The notes under the pieces: model-generated
What the model was told of the DNA's origin: nothing
The model's input: only the letters and a program-made list of their open reading frames with translations
Databases searched by the model: none
Program-made: the position numbers and the translations under genes
Shown here: positions 12,301 through 24,300 of the stretch, piece after piece
Layout of the letters: every line of letters starts with the position of its first letter
How positions within the stretch are numbered: position 1 is the first letter of the stretch
DNA from: Saccoglossus kowalevskii
Taxonomy: Eukaryota > Hemichordata > Enteropneusta > Harrimaniidae
Length of the DNA stretch: 25,146 nt
Direction: 5' to 3'
Assembly (NCBI RefSeq): GCF_000003605.2
Contig: NW_003116448.1
Coordinates: 241,706-266,851 of the forward strand

Positions 12301-15300
12301 TTTGGTAGAGGGAAGAGTTATGCACATACTTAAGATTTTCTTCTTTAAAAAAAAGTTAAATTGCATATACCATACTGCATGTTTAGGAGAGTCGATTATA
12401 TAGTAATATAGTGGGTTTTACTATATACAGAAACCAAAGCTAATGTTGAACACTGAACCACACTCAAACAGAGATTACGTTAATCAGGTTTGTACAATAT
12501 AATTGTGTTATTCTAAGCTCATAAATCAAAGCCTATAATTTGGTTTAATTTGGTTCAAATGGCTGACCATTGGAATCACCAGCTACACTGCTAACAGGCG
12601 GAAATTATAGATCTATATTATCTACAACAAAAAATCATGAAATACAACGTTTACAGGTTTCTCAGTGTTGGATATTACCACAACTACAATGGTTTGTCTT
12701 CCATCAGCAAAATAGTACTACTCTGTGGCACTCATCGGATTTCACTTATTTTCAGTGACAGTAGACGCAGTATAAATGAACAATATGTCTTCAGGTTTCC
12801 TTTATAAATACATGTATACACATTCTCAGATTCACAGATTTTACAGCCTGAATGTAAAAACAGGCACCACAGTCTAGTAATACACAAACATATACCAGTA
12901 AAGCAAACCAGAAAAATTATACAAAATCATTTTGACCTATATTTTTCTAGTATTTTATTCTGCAATTGATGAACACATTTTTAATAGCTCTTTTAATTTC
13001 ATCAAAATACTGATTCAAAGTCTCAATAATGGTTTTATTTACTTAACAATCACATGACTAACCATGGGTTGCACCTGATATAACATTTGATTTTTATTTA
13101 GTGTACAGTCTTGGTTTTCATGAAATATATATAGGTTGACTCTTCTGAGAATATAATTAATAATTTTACTTCTTGGAAAACTCTACTACATGTACATCCT
13201 TAGCTACATGTATGACCAATTGTTACCGATATAATTTACTAGCTTGCCTGCAATGCGCGACTGGATCTCTAAAAATTGGTCGCTATTAATATAAAGACAT
13301 TTGTTGTTGTGTGAGCCCTCCCTAGCCTTTCTTCTCGTTTCTAAAGATGTTTATTTTGCAAATTTATGGTCATCACACAACTAGCTGACTTCAAGTAAGG
13401 TCTTTATTGCATATCGCACAAATTGCGAACTCTAATCCTATGAATCCATCCATGATACAAATAAAAATTCAATTTACGGTCTTTGATTTGTTAATTATGG
13501 ACTGAAAACAACGATGATTGAGAATCTCGACTTGACAAGTACGTGTTGACTGTTTGATGAGAGATAATTAAAACAACTGTGATTGGTCGGTGACACACAA
13601 CAGCGATCCCAAATCTTGTTAATTACCAGGCCGGAATATGGGTTGGAACAACCCATTGCTGACAAATTTCTGTATCCCTGTGTATAATAACAAATATCAT
13701 TGCAGCCCCGTATGACCAACCAGAATTAAAGTCAACTATATACACAAGGAAATCAAGTTTATGGATTGCAAAACGTTAATGTGCATTTCCTCTATTCGTT
13801 CCACTAAAAGCTTTTATCGTACCACCAGACACTATTAAACAATGAGAAGAACTTGTCGCCAGTTATAATCAGTAATGTAAACACATTTGTGGAGAAAAGG
13901 AAATCAAACTACCGGTAATTCTATAATGATGCACAAAACCTTGTACATGTATAGGCAGTAGGCAAACACAAATTGTAAGGCAGTCAGTAGGATTTTCAGG
14001 CAGAAGTTTATGTCAAAAATAAGCTTGGTTTAATCCTTTGAATACCATTTCACTGTTGTCACCTTTAACAAAAATAAACATGTACTACTAGAATGTGATT
14101 CCACTTGTTAATTAATTGCTAACTATGGAAATCAACGGAATACATTTTTCTGGTCCAGGGATGTTTCTTGATTGTGAATATTTTCTTTTCCTGGTATGAT
14201 AGGAAAAAAAATCTGGTAACAGTTAGCATGCAAATTAGCTACATGTATTTAACCTGCAGATGATTATATGTACCGTACCAAGTTTCAATAAATTAAAGCA
14301 AACTGTTGTTATGATACAGAATAAACAAACTGAAAACAGATAATTATGTAAAGTAGTTAATTAATATGCACAGCTTAATTAGAAGCTGATATCAGATAAC
14401 CCAAAACACCAAATAGCAGGTTTATATCCTTTTGAAAATAGTTCCAATTCATATGCAGAATGTAAATTTCTACAGCTGTATTCATATGCAGAGTGTAATT
14501 ACTACAGCTGTATTCATATGCAGATTGTAATTGTTACAGTTGTATTCATATGCAGATTGTAAATTGCTACAGCTGTATTCATATGCAGAGTGTAATTACT
14601 ACAGCTGTATTCATATGCAGATTGTAATTGCTACAGCTGTATTCATATGCAGATTGTAAATTGCTACAGCTGTATTCATATGCAGATTGTAAATTTCTAC
14701 AGCTGTATTCATATGCAGATTGTAAATTGCTACAGCTGTATTCATATGCAGAATGTAAATTTCTACAGCTGTATTCACATGCAGAGTGTAATTACTACAG
14801 CTGTATTCATATGCAGATTGTAATTGCTACAGCTGTATTCATATGCAGATTGTAAATTGCTACAGCTGTATTCATATGCAGATTGTAAATTTCTACAGCT
14901 GTATTCATATGCAGATGGTAAATTGTACAGGTATTCATATGCAGATGTAAATTTGATACAGCTGTATTCATATCAGATTGTAAATTGCTACAGCTGTATT
15001 CATATGCAGATGTAAATTGTTACAGTTGTATTCATATGCAGATTGTAAATTGCTACAGCTGTATTCATATGCAGATTGTAAATTGCTACAGCTGTATTCA
15101 TATGCAGATTGTAAATTGTTACAGTTGTATTCATATGCAGATTGTAAATTGCTACAGCTGTATTCATATGCAGATTGTAAATTGTTACAGCTGTATTCAT
15201 ATGCAGAGTGTAAATTGCTACAGTTGTATTCATATGCAGATTGTAAATTGTTACAGTTGTATTCATATGCAGATTGTAAATTTCTACAGCTGTATTCATA

Positions 15301-18300
15301 TGCAGATTGTAAATTGCTACAGCTGTATTCATATGCAGAATGTAAACAGCTACAGTTGTATTCATATGCAGATTGTAAATTGTTACAGTTGTATTCATAT
15401 GCAGATTGTAAATTGCTACAGCTGTATTCATATGCAGATTGTAAATTTCTACAGCTGTATTCATATGCAGATTGTAAATTGCTACAGCTGTATTCATATG
15501 CAGAATGTAAATTGTTACAGTTGTATTCATATGCAGATTGTAAATTGCTACAGCTGTATTCATATGCAGAATGTAAACAGCTACAGCTGTATTCATATGC
15601 AGAATGTAAATTGCTACAGCTGTATTCATATGCAGATTGTAAATTTCACACAGGGATGGAATAAGTGTTCACCCGGATGCAAGGCAAGCAAGCTGCAACC
15701 AATTTAACCATTATGATAAAACCAGAGACGTTGAAAGCTTTTTCTACTTTCCTGTGTGTGTGTGTGTATCTATCATGGAACATCTTCTAATCGATTTGCA
15801 CTACCTCAATTTCAACACATATTACGCGCATTTGAGTACATGTAGTGAGAGTGAATATTACAGACAGATACCGATACATGTAGCAACCATCAAGATTGAG
15901 TTGTATGAGTTACCAATCAATACATACATGTATGCTGAATATGTTACATAAAAGCAACATAAAATCATAGATGGTACTTTTAGAAAATACAAACATTTCT
16001 TTCAAATTACCACAAATTATCAAAATAAAACAAATTAAAGTGACATTTGCATAAATATGTAATACATTTGCGATGTGATTGCATATTTTCCACTGCCACA
16101 AAGATTGCAATTATGATAAATATAAAATTCAACAGGCCAGTGATTTCAGAAAAGCGGATTATTAGAGAGGGATAAGTGAGGAAAAAGCTAAAGATAACAT
16201 TTCGCTGCTGTCTATTTTTGCGGCACCACAATTTGATTGCCTAAAGGGGGTGGGGCACGCATGAATAAATTCCATGAGAGTTAGTCTAAGTGATTGTATT
16301 TTAAGTCACGTTCAATCAATTATTTCTTTATAAGACAGAAATGCTACCCGTACATTTTCTGTAAAGTCTGTAATTGCAGGTAATAATGACAAAATACAAA
16401 CTAAAGGAAAAAGTAAGTTTCAGCAAATAGGCCTCTTGAAAACTGTACTAAGTTGTTACTGTAAGCTATTGAAGTGAGTTATTTCAGGCTTTTTAGCTGT
16501 GCCCACTTGGAAAAGACACTACTATGTATGCTACAGGAGAGATTTAAAACTTGTCCTTGGTTACACGCATACATCCAGAGAATTGATTTTAATATTCATT
16601 CCTGGTGATTGCTAACTTTCCAGAACGCTACCTTCTTTTTTTGTTGAAATTTTTTTGTTTCAAATTTCTATCATTGACTGTCAGTTTATTCACACAAGGT
16701 GTTTCTATTTTTCAGTTTGTCTGTTGCCTTAAAATAATCACAGCGACCTGATGGCTCTGGAAAGTTAGCAATCACCATAGCAACCTGACGGTTCTGATGA
16801 CTGAAAAATCGTTGTTAATATCAACATTTTACACAATGATTGGTTCCAAGGCAGTGATTTATGTTAAAACAAATAAAATCTATGATAATGAAATTCACAT
16901 TCATGGAAACTGAATTGATAAGAAGGTGATTTGTGAAAATAAAATAACCACATGCATATGTTACTTTTTGGTACATGTACCTATACATAAAACGTTGCAG
17001 TACAGAATTGTGAAAATTACATACGAGCGAATGGCAAAATTAAAGAATATAGCATGATTTCAAAAAAATTGCCTTAATAGACAGATTTGATTAAGTGAAA
17101 TGGTACATGGACTAACGTTTTAAAATACGTGTGCATATTCAATTACAAACACTCTTGGCAAACTAACCCACAAGCCATGTTGTTTTTTACCACACTGCAG
17201 TTGACAGAGAAACATCAATAATTCACTATTCCCTTTAGCAACACGAATTTTAAATTGTTACAGCTGAATTTGTCGTGGGACTGACATCTCTTGTGTTTTG
17301 CTAACCCATGCTGATATATGATGAAAAACGATCAAAAGTAGTAAATTCTTGTATTATATTTTCTATTTTCATCATCAGAATATGCTACCCAAAAAACAAA
17401 AAAAAAGCAGATCGGAACTACATTTACTGTAAATTATGTGTGCGTACAAATAATATGCATCAACACCAACATATTGACGATAGCAGTGCATTTACGAGAC
17501 ATTGTTTATGTTACAACTTTTGAAACAATATCAAATAAAAGTACATGTATGAGAGACTATTAATTAAAAAACAACCTGACCAATCACAATCCGTAGAAGA
17601 TGTATGATAATGGAACTGCTTGTTAACCTTTTCACTACCAGATCCCCCTTCACATCACAAATTCACAACATAGTCCCATTTATAGTCTGCACTTTCCTTC
17701 AGAAGATTGGAGACAAAAATAGCCAAGTTTTTGAGTAAAAAACTGAAAATTTACTTAAATTTTGTCTGTTGGCTCATTTCCAGAAATATTGAAGAACATA
17801 AGAAACAAGACATGAATGTCACAGTCCCTGTTAATTAAATATAAAATACTCATGTTAAAATAATACATGGAACATCTGCAAACAATTGAATTAATATGTA
17901 CTCTATGTGGGTACAACTCATCATAAAGTGATAACTGAAAACTGTCATTGACCCAGGTCCAAAATCTCAGAGTACACAAAGTGCAACCAAACTATGTCTC
18001 ATACATGCTCAAGAAACTGCACTCATAAATCTGAGTAAACCTTCATGTACCATATTCAGGTCTCTGTACATTACCAAAACCTGGGTTTGTTTCATTATCC
18101 CCACTATAATTCCAATCAAAATGTAGCCCTGACACCCCTCTACATTTTCCACTGATGTATTCATATTAAGTGCATATTCGGCAGAGACATGTTCATCAAC
18201 CTGGCAAATTTCATCGATATCTGCTGCAGAATTTCTGAGAAAATGTTAGAGACGGCAAAGACGGAAAATTGAAAATAAGAATTATTAGGCTGTCACCTTT

Positions 18301-21300
18301 TACAAAACACGCCATTTTTCCTATATTTTTTAAACAAATTTTGATGAGAATGTGTAGGCAAGGGGAAATTATAATCATTAGTTCCAAAATCAACAAATAA
18401 ATTATAGAAAAATACTCACATCTGGAGTAAAATTTTACTGCTGAAAAAGAATTGCTTAAAAAAACTACAAAACATAAAATCTAATAAAAAAACAATAGGT
18501 TGTCATCTATTAATGACTTGCTGATTGACATAGACATTATAAAAGTCACACTAAAATAGAATGATTTACTAGTAATGATAATTTCAAACATTGAACTGAC
18601 ACCGAACATCAGTTTATATGCATCATTCTGATGTAGAGAAAAAAATAATTGAGATCAACAAGGTTAGATCAGGATCTTACAAAAAACATTGCAACGAGTT
18701 GTTTGGGTTTACATAGAACTAATTAAACTGTAACAGAAATTCACCTATTCTCTCAAAGTAGGGAAAAACAAGTCACAAATTCCAGTCAATATAATAGACC
18801 CTAAATCTAGCTGTTCTATACACTGCCCATCGAGTTCCGGTCAAGTCATGTTCATTGAATTTTACATTTGTAGGCCACTACATAAAAAGTGGATACATGT
18901 GACTATGAATATTACAACAGTGATTTAATTCATGCTAAAATTACAATATAAATATAAATTGTGTACATGCATAGATATTGTCAACAGAAAATCAAATAAA
19001 CAAAAATACACATACATGTACACCACAAATATACAAGGCTCGCCTGATTTTGGAAATTTGAGAGGACATTGTCGGTTCAGTTTTGTAGTTTATTGGTGTG
19101 TCTATACAAATTATGATGAGAAAACAAAAATTATGACATCTCTTCACTGCACTGGCTACTCATGACAAGTTAGTAATGACCAGAAAATGCCATGAATTGT
19201 ATTTTAATAAATGAAAGACAAGCGAAGATTACAGATGAGTTACCAGGTAGACACATTCCTGTGTCACATATTACCTCTATCAGAGTACCTTCTTCACAAA
19301 TTTATCTGATTTACGCCAATAAGGGAACATGATATGTAGCATTATTTATGAAATGATTAGTTTGCCAGGTTTACACTATTTGACTATCTTACTGGAGAGA
19401 AAAATAGGATTTTGTAAAGTTTTTGCGTAATTTTTAGTTGCTGTTGCAAAATAAAATTTGAAGATAATTTTAGAGAAAAATTCCTATCATGGAAAAATTT
19501 GCACAAAATGTCAATTTTGTCCAATTTCCATGACATTTGACATTCTTGTATTCTAAAAAATTGTCTGGTGACTTCAATTTTTTTTTTATTTTCAGTATCC
19601 CAATGCTATAACTCATAATTATGAAAGTATTACAAACATGACGTATCATCAAGACCCATGTATTAAAGTCATAATTATTTATTAGGGGTCCAAGCCTTTC
19701 AGGCGAATATTGGTCAAATTTGACAGGCAGGTCACACCGGCACTCTGGAAATGTTGATAAATTAGAAGAAACAGTTTTGTCCTACTGTTGCCATGACAAT
19801 GGTCGACAACTATATATTTGGTCGTAGCTTAGCACAAAATGTATCTTCTCCTACAAATCTTGGACATATCACACTCAATTTTCTTGAGTGTGTGCCTGAA
19901 GTGAATATTTTTTGAGTTGATGCCAGTGCTTTTACTTGATTGACACGTGCTAGCCAAAATCATTGTTTACACTTGACGTCATTGGTTAAACAGTCATGTT
20001 AATAAACACTATACATGTTTCGTGTCTGTGTGTCTGTTCAAACTTGATGGGCTGGTCACACCTGTACTCTAGTTAGGTGGACAAATTTGGAAAAATAACA
20101 AATTCTGTCCTACCATCAGCATACACTGTAGCAACACCCGAAAAAAAAATTTTTTTTGAGTAGAGCAGATCACCAATCAGCCTGTCATTTTGCTATTTAC
20201 CGATGGAAAAAATTATATTTCTAAGAATGCAATAACAATTTTATAATTATTAATAGATGCAATAACAGATTGTAAATATGAACTTTAAACATAGACAACA
20301 TGTACATGAATAATGTAACACTAAAACATACCACATACATTTTAATGGAGGATATGCCAACTCTTAATAATTAATCTGTTTTGTGTGTTTGTACTTAATA
20401 CAAATGCAAATAAATGAACAAACCCATACCATAGACCCTTAAGGGTCCACAGTTATAAACCTCTAAAGACTTTAATAGTAATGAAGATTTAAGTATGTCG
20501 TAAAGGTTTAATCTAAATCCAAAAGGTAATCACAGACCAGGGAATGAACGTTTTATTCATTTTATTCGTCAGTGGCAATACTTGTGTTTCGATATCATCT
20601 GGATCTGCTCCTGCCACTCAGGATTACGCTTAGGTTTACAGACTAAGAAGTTTTGTAATAAGTAGATGACATTAGATACTTATTAAATCTGCCGTAGAAT
20701 TACGAACTACAAACAAGTAAAAGATGATGAGATTATCATGAGAATTATATCATGAATAATTACAAATGTTTAGAAGGGATTTAACAGTACACCTAAAACT
20801 AGGTTATAAAATTTTGCATCAGTGTACTCTTTATTGATCTTCAAGGCAGTTTGAGCTTAAATACATGTTTGAATAACAGGCTCCTGTGCATTATGAGAGA
20901 GAACTTGCCAGTCGGAACTAAAGATATCATTAGAAAATGAACAATGTGTATAGTATCAAAGCAATCGAACTTGCTGTTTTCAACAAGAATTTAAAAATAT
21001 CACTTTTCACCAAAAATGACAAAAATAGTTCATCAAAATTAGATAATTAAAGATATCATCACAAAATGAAAAAATCTGAGAGAGGTCCACATGTAGTACC
21101 TATATACATGTATGTAATATCAAAGCAATTGGACTTGCGATATTTAACAAGAAATCAAAAATATTACTTTTTACCAAAAATATTCACTATAATTAGAGAA
21201 TTAAAAAATACCATCATGAAATGAACAAATCTAAGAGAGGCCTACCAAAGGTACATATACACCAAGTATCAAAGCATTCATGCTTGTAGTTTTTAAGAAG

Positions 21301-24300
21301 AAGTCAAAAAAGTAAAATATTGACACGGACGACAGACGTCGACGGATAATCACTCATATGATAAGCTCCCTTCGATAAAGTCGACAGCGGAGCTTAAAAA
21401 ATTATTATCACACTGGAAACTCCCATTTCTATTAGTGTCACATTGAGACCCATATTTTCACTGTTACATGTATAATCACTGGCAGATTTAAATGTGTAGT
21501 TGGAGATCAAATAACGCTTTCTTTAATAAACCTCAACAAAGACATTTGTTTCATACTTTCAATCTATGAGGTTTTGGAGTTTTATTTCTCAGCCTTAGAA
21601 TATCAATGATTTTAATGTTTATTGCAAATGCAGAAAGTCATTGAATGAAATGAAGTCATTGTGAAATGCAACAGCATCCTTCGATTTGATATATACATAT
21701 TCGTACCACAACTCAACAAGCATCTAAGAAATGAAACACCTAAATACCAATTAACAGTGCCCTTCAATTTGAAATATACATATTCGTACCACAACTCAAC
21801 AAGCATCCAAGAAATGAAACACCTAAATACCAATTAACAGGCCCTTCAATTTGAAATATACATATTTGTACCACAACTCAACAAGCATCTAAGAAATGAA
21901 ACACCTAAATACCAATTAACAGTGCCCTTCGATTTGATATATACATATTCCTACCACCACTCAACAAGCATCTAAGAAATGAAACACCTAAATACCAATT
22001 AACAGTGCCCTTCAATTTGAAATATACATATTTGTACCACAACTCAACAAGCATCTAAGAAATGAAACACCTAAATACCAATTAACAGTGCCCTTCAATT
22101 TGAAATATACATATTCGTACCACAACTCAACAAGCATCCAAGAAATGAAACACCTAAATACCAATTAACAGGCCCTTCAATTTGAAATATACATATTTGT
22201 ACCACAACTCAACAAGCATCTAAGAAATGAAACACCTAAATACCAATTAACAGTGCCCTTCGATTTGATATATACATATTCCTACCACCACTCAACAAGC
22301 ATCTAAGAAATGAAACGCCTAAATACCAATTAACAGTGCCCTTCGATTTGATATATACATATTCCTACCACCACTCAACAAGCATCTAAGAAATGAAACA
22401 CCTCAATACCAATTAACAGTGCCCTACGATTTGAAATATACATATTCGTACCACCACTCAAGCATCTAAGAAATGAAACACCTAAATACCAATTAACAGT
22501 GCCCTTCAATTTGAATTATACATATTTGTACCACCACTCAACAAGCATCCAAGAAATGAAACACCTCAATACCAATTAAAAGTGCCCTACGATTTGAAAT
22601 ATACATATTCGTACCACCACTCACCAAGCATCTAAGAAATGAAACACCTAAATACCAATTAACAGTGCCCCACGATTTGAAATATAAATATTCGTACCAC
22701 CACTCAACAAGCATCCAAGAAATGAAACACCTAAATACCAATTAACAGTGCCCTTCAATTTGAAATATACATATTTGTACCACCACTCAACAAGCATCTA
22801 AGAAATGAAACACCTCAATACCAATTAACAGTGCCCTACGATTTGAAATATACATATTCGTACCACCACTCAACAAGCATCTAAGAAATGAAACACCTAA
22901 ATACCAATTAACAGTGCCCTACGATTTGAAATATACATATTCGTACCACAACTCACCAAGCATCTAAGAAATGAAACGCCTAAATACCAATTAACAGTGC
23001 CCCACGATTTGAAATATAAATATTCGTACCACCACTCAACAAGCATCTAAGAAATGAAACACGTAAATACCAATTCAAAATGGCTACAATTATTTTTCAT
23101 CCATGCCACCATAGAAACCAGTGTAATGACATTTCAAATTCTTGCATGGCAAACAATTGTCTGGTGACCTAATATTTGTTTTTCATTTCCGGTTTCTGAT
23201 TAGAAATAATTTTGCAAGAACGTTCTCAATAAAAATAACCCAGGAATGTCTGAGGAACTGTGAAGAACATATTGTGATGCTGTGACTCAAATCATGAATA
23301 TCTGTTTTTTTGAATGAGACACTGTCATCAAGCTGGGGTATAGATGATTCCTTCAGAGAATTTGTTGATTATTAAGAACACCATAAACAATGCATGAACA
23401 CAATACACAGTGGGACTGTTATTGCCCTATTGAAATCAACAAAGCTTAGAAAGAACTCCCGTGAGCTGAAGGTATTGGAGGCATGAAGGTACACATGTGC
23501 CTCTGTTACAGCAAATACAGCATTTAAAAATACAACTGAAAACATGTGATGAATAGTACTTCAGATATCAGTAGAAATTAAAGCAGAAAATCGACCAATC
23601 TTTATGTAAATTAGGTAATTAATATGCATGGATTTTACCCAAAACTAATCAGGTCTGCGCATTAGCCCAAAGTATCTATGCACCAAGTTTCATCAAAAAC
23701 CAGCATATAGTTCTTGAGATATCAGTAGAACAGACGAACACAAACATGTACACACATACAGGTGTACTAACTGCAACGACTCCCATTGGGTGTCCGAATC
23801 AAAAACACATACATTGTACCGGTAATATATGCTCGTGGTTACACTCTTTCACTTTGCATTTACTATTTTTAGAAAAGTTTGTTTTTTTATCATCATCACA
23901 CCAGTCACACCCTTATCTTATAAAACATTGCCAGTAATAAATATGGGTTGTTTGTGCATAAGAACACTAATTATTGAACCAATATCTTGAATAAGTGAAA
24001 TTCAGTAATAAGGAAAGTTGCAGCTAATACACTTTTGGAACTGAAATTTCAAGCAACTTTGATGAATTATTCTTTGTGATTAATTTGTTTTATAGAAGAG
24101 AAACTTTAAGAGCCTGAACTAGGTTTTGACTTGAATGAACTAGAAATGTATTGTATAATGCCATTTTCAAATCCAAAATGGCCACCGAAATAGGGTTTAA
24201 CAAAGTCATTGTTTCCATGGAAACAAGCTCGGCACCCACAAATTTTATTTGATCTTTGTTATCTGTTTTTGACACATTTTTTAAATTTTTTATTACATGT

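Noticed and set aside
14449..15646. CRISPR array
   Set aside because: The whole unit is repeated with no unique spacers, and the setting is an intron of an animal gene.
20141..20157. A-run/T-run palindrome as a transcription terminator
   Set aside because: A bacterial-type terminator makes no sense in an animal intron; it is a simple A9T8 sequence.
21612..22741. Minus-strand proteins with a repeated M-V-F-R-C-F-I-S-W motif
   Set aside because: They are translations of the 83-bp repeat; the unit length is not a multiple of three and frames break at every copy.
23746..23937. Plus-strand 63-codon open frame
   Set aside because: Overlaps the microsatellite-like end of repeat family A and shows no protein character.
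6722..24185. Recurring AAAATGGC words (6726, 23077, 24176 and a related one at 3343) as a regulatory motif
   Set aside because: Too short and few to separate from repeat fragments; mentioned only as possible repeat debris.
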